A stretch of DNA of 47,474 nt from Priapulus caudatus (taxonomy: Eukaryota > Priapulida > Priapulimorpha > Priapulimorphida > Priapulidae). Where the stretch lies: assembly GCF_000485595.1 (NCBI RefSeq), contig NW_014577356.1, positions 181,052-228,525 of the forward strand, in the 5' to 3' direction. Below are positions 31,047 to 42,844 of this stretch, one piece after another. The notes beneath the pieces are model-generated. The model was given only the letters and a program-made list of their open reading frames with translations, did no database searches and was not told the origin of the DNA. How positions within the stretch are numbered: the first letter of the stretch is position 1; every line of letters starts with the position of its first letter. Made by a program: the position numbers and the translations under genes.

Positions 31047-31281
31047 GTCAGGACATCGATCCGTACGTAACGCCTAAGGAGGTGAAGTCGGGCGGTCTGT
31101 CTACCGGCGCCATCGTCGGCATCATCATCGCCATCCTGCTCATCGTGCTCATCATCGTAGACGTCTACTGCTACATGACGAACCAGTGCGGCGTGCTGTG
31201 GGGAATCTGCGTCAACCTGTGCGGAAAGGAAGCCACCTCGGCCAAAGTGAAGGAGGTGCAGATGGAGGAGGGGAGAACTGG
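31047..31281 (+). CDS. NCAM/Fas2: NCAM/Fas2 exon: transmembrane and juxtamembrane
   Basis: The exon encodes (G)QDIDPYVTPKEVKSGGLST then a helix GAIVGIIIAILLIVLIIVDV, followed by YCYMTNQCGVLWGICVNLCG and KEATSAKVKEVQMEEGRT. The order GLSTGAIVGI, DVxCYxxNxCG and VNLCGK is the NCAM signature; the juxtamembrane cysteines of NCAM140/180 are palmitoylated, which I infer here from the conserved spacing. It enters in phase 1 and leaves in phase 2 at gtaggt (31282). The donor overlaps a stop: unspliced RNA reads GGG TAG and ends the protein after EEGRTG. No GPI-type alternative exon is evident. Confidence 0.95.
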
Positions 31282-31324
31282 GTAGGTAGCTTACGCGACC
31301 ACCGCGGTAAGCTCGTTTCAGAGC

Positions 31325-31395
31325 ATTAGGGTGTTACGTCTTTAATAGGGTGTTACGCCTTTACTAGGGTTTTACGTTTTTACTAGGGTGTTACG
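31325..31395. repeat. 23-bp tandem repeat, about 3 units
   Basis: Units of the type tagggtgttacgtctttaa follow the membrane exon by about 45 bases. Confidence 0.75.
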
Positions 31396-32459
31396 CTACG
31401 CTGAGTCGGTGGCAGCGGCGTTGCGTGCCTCTTGTTTCAGTCCTGCGCGGCGGCGGAGGAAGGTGTAGTGAGGGAAGCCTTGAGAGAGACATGCGTGCGT
31501 GCGAGAAGGAAGGGTGCCACGAGTGCGTCACCCCGATTTCGATCCTTTCGATTTATTTGCATTTGATTTGTAATCAGCGCAGTGTTTTCGTTCGATTCGA
31601 AGACTGTTGTGGTTTGCGTTTGAGGTTGTTTGTTTCGTGATACGGTGTCGTCATGGCGATCAGTCGTTTCATGTGAGTGTTAATTAAGCGAGTCCATGAT
31701 TGCAGTTAACTTATTCCTGTGTACGTACATTTATTTCTTAACACTTACTATAATTGGTGGTGTTGTGGTGATCCTGTACGACATATATTCATAGACGGAG
31801 TGCAGGTGCAAGTGGGTTTTTTCTGCTGCAATATTCGCTGGTAATTACCGTTTGCAATTCGGATGTAATATTAATGGTCTTCAAAAATATCTTTGATTTT
31901 TCATTGGAGCTATATAGCATTTAACTGCACAGTGCCCCATCCCATTTCCACTTTAACAAAGTTAACTAAGTGTTTCTGTTGATATTATTTCAAGTTATAA
32001 GATTCCCTCTTAGTACAGGCTCGTTTATAATTCATAATCGACAGTAATCAGCTGTAATTAGGGAGTTTAATTATTGTGAAACAATCACTTTTGCCTGCAC
32101 TTCTCTGTTGTATTGTGGCGTATTGTGGCATTCGTCCGCTGTTTCCTGTTCGTGGCGCCACCCTGGAAATAAGATTTCTCGTTCACTAACCGATACCAAA
32201 CCAATTGACTGGCCTGTTCAAACGCGCAAGTTTTTCACTGCCGACAAAATCGCAAGTTAAATTCATTTAACGTAAAGCAAGTTGATTTAAATCTCGAATA
32301 TATTAGTTTTTACTATCTAATTCTTCATATTTAGTATAGTCTTCCTGCACAGCAGCGAACAGTCACGACCGCACTGCCTTGCTCTTACTCCCGCCATGTT
32401 GCGTCTTGTCCTATGTCTGACGCTGGGTTGCGGTGAACAAGGAATCGGTTAAAGGCAGC

Positions 32460-32925
32460 TGTGCTGTGGCATAGCGTTGTGTCACGCGCTGTGGCATGGT
32501 GTTGCGTCGCACGCTGCAGCGTGGCAGAGCGTCGCGATGTGACATATGGCATTGCGTGATGCTGCGGCGTGGTGTTGCGTTCCATTCTGCGTCGTGGTGT
32601 TGCGTTCCGTGCTGCAAAATTGCATTGCGTCTCATGCCACGTCGTGGTATTGCGTGCCGCATCGTGGCGTTGCATGCCACATCGTGGCGTCACATGCCGC
32701 ATCGTGGCGTAGCATCGTGGCGTAGCATCGTGGCGTTGCATGCCGCATCGTGGCGTTGCATGCCACATCGTGGCGTAGCATCGTGGCGTAGCATCGTGGC
32801 GTTGCATGCCGCATCGTGGCGTTGCATGCCACATCGTGGCGTAGCATCGTGGCGTCACATGCCGCATCGTGACGTAGCATCGTGGCGTCGCATGCCGCAT
32901 CGTGGCGTGGCGACGCATCGCGTGA
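32460..32925. repeat. gcatcgtggcgt minisatellite with 66-bp higher-order unit
   Basis: Two basic words, agcatcgtggcgt (13 bases) and tgcatgccgcatcgtggcgt (20 bases, with a cacatcg variant), combine as 13+13+20+20 into a 66-base unit repeated about twice at 32709-32840, with looser relatives on both sides. His/Arg/Met-rich open frames on both strands are products of the repeat. Confidence 0.88.
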
Positions 32926-32985
32926 CGGCGGCACGGCTCGTCATGTTCTCATCGCTCTTGTCTCCTCCTTAATTATTTTATGTAG

Positions 32986-33045
32986 CGAGGCTGACGCGAA
33001 ACCCAAACCGACGGTGACCGTGGAGGAACCGCAGGACGACAACGT
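32986..33045 (+). CDS. NCAM/Fas2: NCAM/Fas2 exon: cytoplasmic cassette 1 (60 nt)
   Basis: The exon encodes EADAKPKPTVTVEEPQDDN. It enters in phase 2 (gg plus c gives Gly) after attttatgtag and leaves in phase 2 at gtaaga (33046). Length 60 bases, so it can be skipped without changing the frame. The donor overlaps a stop: unspliced RNA reads GTG TAA. The sequence is acidic, rich in Pro/Glu/Asp/Thr and likely disordered, as in the tails of NCAM140/180. The exon rests on frame, phase and composition, as the family tail is poorly conserved. Confidence 0.82.
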
Positions 33046-33095
33046 GTAAGAGTCTCTCGATGTGCCGCCTCCGGATGCCGGAGCGAGGAGTCGAT

Positions 33096-33115
33096 GCGCC
33101 GCCAGGGGGCGCCGG
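33096..33115 (+). promoter_or_regulatory. CTCF-like motif
   Basis: gcgccgccagggggcgccgg resembles the CTCF core CCACCAGGGGGCGC with one mismatch in the first half. By-eye match only. Confidence 0.3.
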
Positions 33116-33722
33116 CAGCACGCCGACGCGCAGTTTGCATGAGCGAACGAGTTTGGGGGGGGGTCTCTCTCGGGATGGGGCGGGGAGAGGGGGAGACTGG
33201 TTCTTCGTCACTCGAGAGGAGAAGAGGGTAGAAGGAGATACTGCAAAGGAGAGATTCCCTGATCAGAGGGGTGCCAGTGCCGTTGATCTATAAATTTTGT
33301 TTTTGCGAATTGTTTTCGTAGCGCAGCCAGAGTTATTAACGGTTGCCTCGCTCGACTGAAACGGCAGAACATTTTAGAACACAGAAATTCAATTAACCAT
33401 TTCATTTCCGTTCTGGATGATCATCCCCATTGACTCGCCCTGGGTTTCACACGCCAAGTTTCCTCGGGTCGTCCCAAAACTGTAGTTCGCGTGCAAACTG
33501 CTGGCTACCGTCTGTGCATCATGACTCCTCGCTCGGGCATTTGCATTTCTCGTTCTGCTGTCTCACACCTACTAATGACTGCTATATGGTTTTTCTGCTG
33601 TGCTTCACGGACTCTGTCGTGCAATCGCCAGCCGTGTCTGTGCACGAAGCGACAAGCTGCTGATTGTACGAGGGTGCAAGCAAGCTCTACGGCGCTCTCG
33701 TGCCCCTTGTTCTAGCTCACCG

Positions 33723-33724
33723 TG

Positions 33725-33767
<43 letters not shown>

Positions 33768-33769
33768 AT
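33723..33769. repeat. (TA)n(TG)n microsatellite
   Basis: A run of tatata followed by tgtgtg, about 47 bases. Confidence 0.95.
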
Positions 33770-34018
33770 AGCTCGCGACAGCACCACGTTGTCTGTCGCA
33801 CGAGTAGCCGCGGAGGAGCACTGGTGTGGTCTTCTCGTAGCAACTACTAACCCGTGGGTTTGTTTTGCGTTGACGTCTGTGGTTGTACTGCACATTGTGT
33901 GTTCTCTGCTTTTGCGTGTGTACACGTATATGATGCATCAACTGTACGTACTCTACTACTCTGTGTATCTATCTCTCTGTTGCGCGTCTCGCTAGCGTGG
34001 TGCGTGGCGTCAGCTGCG

Positions 34019-34300
34019 CCACGCGCGCGCGTGCATGTGATGTGTGTGTGGTGTGCGCCGCGTGTGCGTGTGGGTGCATTGTGTGTTGTGTGTGTGTGTG
34101 TGTTGTGTAACGGTGTGTGCTGTGCAGGGTCGTGCGTGCGTGCGTGCGATGCGTGCGTGCATGCGTGAGTGAGTGTGCGCTGTGTTTGTGTTCTTGTGTG
34201 CATTGTGGGTGCGTGGTGTTGTGCGTGTGTTGTGTGTTGTGTTGCCTTGTGCGTGCAGTGCGTGAGTGATGTAGTGTGCGTGTGTGAGTGTGTTGTGGAC
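34019..34300. repeat. GT/GCGT-rich low-complexity stretch
   Basis: Interrupted (TG)n and (TGCG)n repeats. The open frames are Cys/Val-rich and compositional. Confidence 0.9.
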
Positions 34301-36138
34301 GGTAGCATTGGCCGTGTTAATCGACATTTTTTACGGATCGTTAATATGTAGTCGAGCTGTCTAAAAGTGGAAATGCTGGCTTTTGTCACAGCTGAAATTC
34401 TGTTAGCGCCGCAATGCCTTTCAGTTGGAATCCGTTGCAATTCGGCATAAAATGTATTCTCATTACTGTTAATCCCTCGAAGATAGGTTATTAAATAATT
34501 AAATATTGTATTTCTGGGGCTTCTGTTGGCCGGCAAAGTATGTTCCCGTGTGTTTAAGCACTCTCATTTCCTTCTTTTCTATCAACATTAGTTTTATAAA
34601 AATACGTTTTAATAACTTTGCCCAGTGAATTAGAAAATGGCGTCTTGACTGCATCCAGATATAACCGATTAATTCGCAGTACCCTTGGCCGGATGTTTGA
34701 TTTTAACCACAGTTAAAAATTATCGATTACTCTTCTATTCTAACTGTCTGACGCCTAGACTCTTGCTTTTCTTTACCTTCCATATTTCTGTGAGGGCGAC
34801 TTATAAGCGAGACGAAGCATGTAAATTATGTCTACTATGAGCTATACTACTTTGCTATGCGACTGAGCTATATATTTGCTATGTAAACTTTATGGAGTTA
34901 AGAGACGGCCTGGCGAGAGATGAGAGAAAGAAGCCGTGTCATAGTCGGAGGTAACTTTCTAGCTCTAGCTCATAGAATTTATACCAGCTGGATGCGCCTC
35001 CCACTAATATATAGTGTGATTCGCTGTAGAAGCTGGCTTATTTAGGCATTAAGTGTTATCATTTTGATAAAATTCGCTAATCCGAAATGAGCTGATACGG
35101 TGCTGTTGAAATTTCTAACGAAATCCAAGATCTTTCGTGTCCTTGAGCATTGCCGGACAAAGGTTACAAAGGTTTTTCTTTAATCTCTGAGTTCAACGGC
35201 TGTATATCAAGACGGATAATACCATCTATTATTAGCTCTTGTATATATATATATTATATATATTTATTTAATTTATTGATAGACGCTGTGACGTAAATAT
35301 TGCCGATGAACTAGCACTACGATGCCCCACGTCTTCTATACACCCACGCAACAATCATTAGATTATACTGTGAGATTGAATTCCATTTAACTTCCGGTCG
35401 ATTCATTTAGGTGTAAGCATAACCCTGATGCTCTCTCCTGTATGTATGTGCCATTGTCACCTTTTATATTTTTTATCCTTCTTCTTAGATGATTCATGTT
35501 TTGTTCTTCCCTCATATACATGTTTCGTATTCCTAAAGTGAACACTTATTCGTCTGTCAGAGTAATTGCTTGTTAGATATGCTAAGATGTAGATTTTCCT
35601 GTCATTATCAATGAGAAATAACTAAAAACATGCTTTTGGCAAATTGGGAGATGTTTGTTGGGGATGATGGAGCATTAGTTACACAACTGCTGCTCCTCTC
35701 TCTGTACAACATGAATAATGAACTGATGTTGATGATGGTAGGCCTCAAATGTTGTGGATGGAGCAGTGACATTATATCTACGATGCTTATTTAATGTGGA
35801 ATTTAAAAAATATACAATAAATAATTATACTTGGTGTTTTTTTTTATTGAAACTATAGATTGCAATGCTAAAATATTGCAAGTCTTCGTAATTTATTATT
35901 AAAGTTGAAGTGCCTGGAGTGGATGTGCATGGGCCTTCAACATCATTAAACACAGCCTTTTAATTGATTTTTAGTTATTATTTTTAGATATTGACATGCA
36001 ATGTTTTGCATGCTTAGATACAATTGGCTATTGATATTTTGATGATTTGGCTTACGCATGGTTACCCCGCAATTATAGGGCAATGTTATTTCTTCTAGCG
36101 TTTATTACGTTCTTCTCCTCGCTTCTCGCGACCCGCCG

Positions 36139-36470
<332 letters not shown>

Positions 36471-36641
36471 CCTCTCTTTCTTCGTCTCTTTCTTCCTCCC
36501 CACCTCGCTGTGCCTCTCCTTGTTCGTTCTATGTGTATCATCTACGGACACGCACGCACGCGCGTATTTGTGTTATCTGTTATTACACGCCTGTGCGTAT
36601 GTTCTCGTTTCTCCCCCGCCGCCCACCACTCACACATACAG

Positions 36642-36719
36642 TAAGGACCCCGAACCCGACGTGGAACCGAAGGAGGAAGACACCGTGGAGACACCCGCTG
36701 AGGAGCTGGAACCGGAGGA
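36642..36719 (+). CDS. NCAM/Fas2: NCAM/Fas2 exon: cytoplasmic cassette 2 (78 nt)
   Basis: The exon encodes (V)KDPEPDVEPKEEDTVETPA followed by EELEPE, extremely acidic and Pro-rich. It enters in phase 2 after cactcacacatacag (gt plus t gives Val) and leaves in phase 2 at gtaaga (36720). Length 78 bases, divisible by three. The donor overlaps a stop (GAG TAA), so intron retention or early polyadenylation would give a tail ending EPEE. Composition is PEST-like. Together with its neighbours it forms an in-frame cassette series. Confidence 0.85.
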
Positions 36720-37937
36720 GTAAGAACGAAGCCTCGGCCGCGAGGGGGAGCTGCGCGCGCGTCACCGCTAACTAGTGCTACTGCTTGCATAACGCTGTCG
36801 CTTTTTACAAAACCTTTAATATCACTCAACACAATCATATTCATTGTAATGCCTTTATTCTAGACACCAACAGTAAATGCAAACGATTGTCACAGAATAC
36901 AAATTACATTACAATATACGAACAAAATATAATCTTTCAAGTTTAGAAATACAAATTACTGCTAGTACAAGAACGGTAAGTGTCAGCACTATCTAATAGT
37001 TCTGACATCTAACCAATGTATGATTGGGTTGAGTATAAATACAAATTCTTCCTTCCGATTATATCCCGCGCGCGTGGTACGCCCGATATTGCGAGTGTCT
37101 TCCGATCGGAGTCACGGTCGCACACGCGTAGATCTCCCTGCCACTATTGCGACTGTAGCCGCAGAGATGTAGAGTGAGGAACACGATAGCTTGGCGAGTC
37201 GCGAATCACGCGTAATCACGCGGAGAAAAATTGCGAAAATAAAATTGCGGCCATATTCGTGGAGGCTTCGACTGCACGCCTTGTCAGTAAACCGGAAATT
37301 TATTAGAAGAAGGTTCGTTGGTCCGCTTTCTGTTCGCAGTGGGAGAGGGAGATTGACGTGCGGTGTTAGTAGTTGAAGTGTGTTCGCGCATGCGTACATA
37401 ACACTACGATTAACTCTACAGCAGAGCAACAGCCCCCCGGTCACGTGACATCCTGAATTCGCCTCGGAAATAAAATGCGTTCAAGAGCAAGGGGGCGGTA
37501 TCCTAATCTCTCTTACTGCCGTCTTCTTGTGGCATCCGTTCGAAAAGCGGGGGACGTAATAACAAAAGCTGTATTGCGAAAGCTGTATGCGATATGATTT
37601 CACGGCCCAATTTTCTACTGCGTGTCTAGGTTTTATAAAAGCCAGTGAAGTCAATATATGGTGCTGTTTTTGTAGAAAGATGGCAACGTCGATTAGGGTT
37701 ACACAAATTACAGCTTTATACAACTACAAACAACTATATATCCTGCGCGGGATGAATATATTTTAGTTTTTTCCCCGAGATGCATGTTGCTATCCCATGT
37801 TTAAAAAAAACACCTGTACCTTTGTTGTGCATTAGCTGCTGCTTCCCCCGTGGCCGCTTTAACCTTATCGCCAGTTTCACATGTGCATGTGCTGCCTTGC
37901 GCCTTAATCCCACTACTCTATGTTTGTTGTGGATATC

Positions 37938-38010
37938 TATGTGCGTGCGTGCTTGCGTGCGTGCGTGCTTGTGTGTGTGTGTGTGCGGGCGTACGTGCGT
38001 GCGTGAGTGT
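37938..38010. repeat. (TGCG)n/(TG)n microsatellite
   Basis: Alternating tgcg and tg units, about 70 bases. Confidence 0.9.
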
Positions 38011-38532
38011 CTGAATACATGTATCTAACATATATAGTTTATACAAGTACGTGTAGCAGCCGTCAGAACCTAGCACCGTGTCTTTGTCTTGATGTATACA
38101 ACACATTCTCGCATGCCTGATCTTCCGGTTTTTGTTTATTATTTTACTTGTTGCATATTTTGTCTGTGACTTGGGAGCATTTGCTGTGAATCTGTGCTGG
38201 TTTCTTATGGCTTCTACTGCTATCAGCACGCTGATTGGCAGGTGCTATTCGCTTCATGTCATAAATTCTGTTACAGCTTTTTTTTATAGGTTGTGGCTGG
38301 ATTTTCTTGATGCAAAAAAAGAAAGATCGAAGAGCGTGTTTTTGCTATACTACAGTGCCCCCTATGTTAGCCTGTTAGCTTGCTACGATCTGCTTGCGTT
38401 CTATTGAATCATAATGGCAGATATTCGCTGCCACAAGTACCCTAGAACAACAGAACGGCCGTCTTTTGCGTACAATGTCGATACGATCTTTGTAAAACGC
38501 TTCACAAAAATCTTATGCGTTTACAAAATCAC

Positions 38533-38558
38533 GCGTTTACAAAAAATTTTGTAAACGC
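38533..38558. repeat. near-perfect palindrome around aaaaaatttt
   Basis: gcgtttac and gtaaacgc arms flank an A/T centre. A third gcgtttacaaaat occurs just upstream at 38517-38529. It could form a cruciform or be a remnant of a terminal repeat. Confidence 0.8.
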
Positions 38559-38569
38559 TTCATAAAACC

Positions 38570-38587
38570 GGCCACTAGGGGGCGCTG
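38570..38587 (+). promoter_or_regulatory. CTCF-like motif (best match in window)
   Basis: ggccactagggggcgctg differs in only two positions from the vertebrate consensus GGCCACCAGGGGGCGCTA. CTCF zinc fingers and this core are conserved across bilaterians, so a real site is plausible, but no occupancy data exist here. Confidence 0.45.
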
Positions 38588-38616
38588 TTGGCTTTTTGCC
38601 GCGGTAACACTGTTGG

Positions 38617-38803
38617 CTGTAAGCCTTGCGATCGATAAATACGGTGCCAGATCCGCGCGGTGTGGCCGGTCTCACGGCAGCGTATTTCGCTCGCGATCGC
38701 ATACGCCCGGCGCATCGCTCGTATTCAACATGTTGAATATTTCCGCCCGGTTTTTCGACCCGGCACCGTATTTATCGATCGGCGGATCGCAAGCGGCCAG
38801 CGT
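38617..38803. mobile_element. inverted-repeat element with perfect 20-bp arms
   Basis: The arms cgatcgataaatacggtgcc (38629-38648) and its exact complement (38762-38781) enclose 113 bases. Weaker inverted similarity (cttgcgatc) extends outward on both sides. The interior holds an 18-base perfect palindrome at 38722-38739. This looks like a MITE or fold-back element of about 190 bases. The class is unknown and no target duplication was recognised. Confidence 0.65.
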
Positions 38804-39065
38804 AGGAAATCGCACAGTGTGTCCTAGGCTTTAAGTGGCGATCTTACTGCCAGCTTTAATGCGTGCAAAGGTTGTTGGAATTTTAATGTGGCTTCATCAA
38901 TCTGTAGATGTATGCGTATTTATATATTATTTATAGACTGGAAAGGGTCGATATGTTTGCAAAATAGGTCATGATTCACCGTACTGAAGCAGCAAAGTGC
39001 ATTTCGGATGCATAGGGATGAATTTCTAAGCACTGTGTGCAATAATAGATGGAAATACGTGTTTA

Positions 39066-39083
39066 TATATTATATATATATAT

Positions 39084-39116
<33 letters not shown>

Positions 39117-39124
39117 TATATATG
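39066..39124. repeat. (TA)n microsatellite
   Basis: Interrupted tatata run of about 59 bases with a few taga units. Confidence 0.95.
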
Positions 39125-39308
39125 GTGCAACACAATGGAACAAGTAAGCAAATTTCGGTAGAAAGAAAACATTTTTTCTCTAGCGTTTTACGGGGCAGGT
39201 CGGGATAGGATAGAATTTTTTGGCCTAGCTTTAGCAGGTGATGCTGTCTGTACTACATACGGTATCTATACCTCGTTGTCGCTTATGAAATTCTATTCTC
39301 GTTTACAG

Positions 39309-39410
39309 CAAAGAGGAAGCCCCTGAGGAGATTAAGATGGAGGAGAAAGAGCCCGAGGATAAGGATAGGGCGACAGAGGAAACACCGATGATACAGCAAG
39401 AGTCGGATGG
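39309..39410 (+). CDS. NCAM/Fas2: NCAM/Fas2 exon: cytoplasmic cassette 3 (102 nt)
   Basis: The exon encodes KEEAPEEIKMEEKEPEDKDR followed by ATEETPMIQQESD. It enters in phase 2 after cgtttacag (ga plus c gives Asp) and leaves in phase 2 at gtaggt (39411). Length 102 bases, again a multiple of three. The donor overlaps a stop (GGG TAG). Highly charged Glu/Lys-rich tail sequence, without a fold I recognise. Supported by matching phase, good splice signals and the same composition as its neighbours. Confidence 0.85.
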
Positions 39411-40779
39411 GTAGGTGATGTGTGTGTGCACTCGTGTCTGCTTGCTCTCTATACACGTCCGTTTATACACAGACTTATCAATGTAACATCTACGCGTGCA
39501 AGTAAAATCAATGCAAGTTGGTGCGTTGCTGCCTCGTCTACGCTGCATTGCTCTTATCTCAAAGATTTAATTTCGGGGGATGCTCTATTCTACATCATAT
39601 AATACAGACAGTACATATCGGTAACTGAACCTAGCGCAAAACGAGAGAGTGCGCGAGAGCGGCAATGATAATTGGACCGGTTTGTGTCTCCACTGCTGCC
39701 CTGCTCGGTAGATTAAACGCGGAGGTTTTCACACACGAAGGTCAGAGTTTTGATTGCGCGCAGCGTGCGTGCGCGTGTGATCAATGACAATGTATATATA
39801 CTCGCTTATAACAGATCGCCGTGGCAGTTATATTCCCCAATCTCTCTGTTGTACTGAGAGAGAACACGGCAGGTGTTCTGTGCTGATAATCACACAATCG
39901 GTCACCGCACGGGGACATATGACGCGGGGCAGCGTAGACAAGGTAGACACGAACTGTGGTTGTCATGCCAACAGATCCAAGCGGCCGACAGGCAGACGAA
40001 CCATGTTGTAACAAACAGTAGTTTAATTGTTACTTGATTTCGTCCTACATTGCAACCAGTTCGCTCAGTGTCATGTATAAATGTATAAAGGACAAAAAGA
40101 AAAGCACAGTATCTAGTCGTCCGACATGCACTTTATATTTTATATCCAGTACGATTATTCATTTACCTGTATTGTAATACTGGCGAATGGGGGCGGATAT
40201 AGCAAGAGGTGTGTTTTTGCGTATTTTTCGTAGCTTGCGAAAGTTTTTATAATTTGCTGAGAACTTTTGGGATGGTTTTTTTGGGAAGAACATTTTAATT
40301 CTGTAAATGTTTGCTGATCGATTCCGATGCGCATGGGAGTAAACGTGTGTGTTACGATTTTTGTTTTTTCCAGAAACGAGTAGTTGATCAGATTTTCGGT
40401 GATTTTTAATTTGCTGTAAGTCATATATTCCTGCAACACGTTTCGTTTTCACGCTCCTATAGATTTGATGTCCACCCAAGCATGTATAATCCTACTGCAT
40501 GTTTAGTGTTTTAGGCTGGCAATATGAGATGCTACAATTATAGTATTTGCCAAGAGATCTTCTTTGTACTCCTCGTACGGTTTCTATTGGAAGACGCATC
40601 CACGTTGCATCCGCAGTTATAATACACTCATCTGTCGTTCAAGGACTTGTTCAGCTAGTATAGCATTTCAAGGATTGCTACCGCTAGCCGTTAAACGCGT
40701 TCGCAATGCACGTGTGGTGATGCGGGGTAGGGTATACTGACACAGTCATGCTGTCACCGCATGTACCATTCTCTTTACT

Positions 40780-41500
40780 CATATCATGTTCATTGCTGTC
40801 TCGTGGTCATAGCTGTATCATGCTCATTCCTATATCATGCGCATTGCTGTCCCATGCTCATAGCTGTATCATGATCATAGATGTATCATGCGCATAGCTG
40901 TTTCATGATCATAGCTCTATCATGCTCATAGCTGTATCATGATCATAGATGTATCATGCGCATAGCTGTTTCATGATCATAGATGTATCATGCTCATAGC
41001 TGTATCATGCTCATAGCTCTATCATGATCATAGATGTATCATGCGCATAGCTGTTTCATGATCATAGATGTATCATGCTCATAGCTGTATCATGCTCATA
41101 GCTGTATCCTGCTCATAGCTCTATCATGCTCATAGCTGTATCATGCTCATAGCTGTATCATGATCATAGATGTATCACGATCTTTACTGTATCGTGCTCA
41201 TTACTGTACCATGCTCATTGTTGTTCCATGTTCATTACTGTATCATGCTCATTACTACATCATGCTCATAGATGTATCATGTTCATTACTGTATCATGCT
41301 CATTACTACATCATGCTCATAGCTGTATCATGCTCATAGTTGTATCATGTCATAGCTGTATCATGCTCATTGCTGTCCCATGCTCATTACTATATCATGC
41401 TCATAGTTGTATCATGCTTATAGATGCATCATGCTCATTACTGTATCATGATTATTGCTGTATCATGCTCATTACTGTATCATGATTATTGCTGTTTCAT
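40780..41500. repeat. 17-bp minisatellite (tgctcatagctgtatca), about 40 units
   Basis: Units alternate among tgctcatagctgtatca, tgatcatagatgtatca and tgctcattactgtatca, giving patches of higher-order order. Substitutions dominate over indels, unlike the noisy region at 4-20 kb, so this array looks truly assembled. Confidence 0.93.
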
Positions 41501-41744
41501 CTCAAGATATCTAGTGTTTACACTTCTCTTTATTTCATGTTACAATATAACAGTCGCATAAATTAGGTGGACATTACTTGTTAGAAGGTTTCGCTTGTCT
41601 CCATTCCAGTTAGATGCCTGACTACATCTGTGCGTAAAATTGTAACACGTTACAGTGTGTACACTTCGTTTCCAACCCAGATTCTGTGCGTGTTTGTATG
41701 TTCCTACATCATTGTAGCTTACGTGCCCTTGCATACTCTCCCCC

Positions 41745-41790
41745 CCCCCTTCTCTCTCTCTATCTCTCTCTCTCTATATATATATATATT
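41745..41790. repeat. (CT)n(TA)n microsatellite
   Basis: Short run of tctctc followed by tatata. Confidence 0.9.
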
Positions 41791-42844
41791 CGTTAGATTC
41801 TATGGTGAACATAGTCTTTGGTAAATGCATAGCGAGCCACGAAGCAACGTGTTTTTTTCTGCTACGAGCGGTAGCTTCAAAGTCCCTTCTCCAGTGATTG
41901 TTTCTCTGGCATCATTTTGCCGACAAAAGCGCGGTGTCTTTACGCTTGAGACATCGCGGCAATACCGGGATTTTGTTTCCTCGCGGTTCATTTAAAATCG
42001 GGTGCTTCCCGGTACATCTGTAATTCGTGTATTGCCAGACTAATTTCTTCATTCGCCGAGTGCAGTGCAGTTACAAAGGAAGTGTAACCGATAACGTAAT
42101 AACTTACGATATAACCTAATATATACATTACGAGATACGAGAGGCAGGAAAATCTACGAAGTTTAATTTAAATGTCCTTTTGATATAATTATCCGGGCAG
42201 AGAGGGACTTTAGAGGGTATTAGTTCTGAACCAGCATAAAACGTGTGGCGACGGTACGAACCTTGTATGTAGAAACGGAAAAACAAACACAAGCCGATAT
42301 TTTGCGACAATCTCTACTTCGCTGCCTTGCACTGCAGTCTTAATAGTGCGAATAATAAGCTACCATCAACCGTCTATCTAATCTACCCTAAGCTTGTCAA
42401 CCGATGAAACAACAGCAGGCATGCATGTGCCGTGACATCCGTGCATGTGTGCTGGAGCGGTTTAAACTACCGTGACATTCTGCATGTTTATACACGGGTT
42501 TACCGACACGTGAGCAATTCTGCACACGGCTAGTATACGCATGCGTATAGCTGACAGTAGTGACGCGCGCAATATTCTCTACACCGCCTGTTCAATAGAG
42601 ATAACGCGAGACTCTGGTAGTAGTAATTGTGGAACTAAATTTTCAACGTCTAAATTTCAGTCGTAAGCAGATCACGTGATCGTAGCTTCAGCGAATCCTA
42701 TTGTGTGTGTGTGTGTGTGAGAGCGGGGTTCCACAAAGATGCGTGACGGAAATAGATGCAGAACAATTCATTGTGATAAACATTTTGGACTATCTTCAAC
42801 GTCGAAATAACGTGTCTTCCATCTTGTGTTGTTTTGTTTTGCAG

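Larger units (their letters stand above)
31282..32985 (+). other. intron between membrane exon and tail exon 1
   Basis: Contains a 23-base tandem repeat (agggtgttacgcctttacta-like) at 31325-31395 and the atcgtggcgt minisatellite at 32460-32925. No other gene-like signal. The acceptor is attattttatgtag, ending at 32985. Confidence 0.8.
36720..39308 (+). other. intron between tail exons 2 and 3
   Basis: 2.6 kb. It contains a (TGCG)n stretch at 37938-38010, near-palindromes, a CTCF-like motif and an inverted-repeat element at 38530-38800, and (TA)n at 39066-39124. Nothing coding recognised. The acceptor attctcgtttacag ends at 39308. Confidence 0.8.
39411..42844 (+). other. intron between tail exon 3 and the last exon
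   Basis: 3.4 kb. It contains the tcatagctgtatcatgc minisatellite (40780-41500), short (CT)n(TA)n at 41745-41790 and (TG)n at 42700-42722. No other coding signal. The acceptor gtgttgttttgttttgcag ends at 42844. Confidence 0.8.

Noticed and set aside
32385-32972. Open frames of up to 177 codons on both strands (His/Arg/Met-rich)
   Set aside because: Entirely inside the gcatcgtggcgt minisatellite.
40780-41500. CRISPR-like array
   Set aside because: Contiguous 17-base tandem units without spacers in an animal intron.
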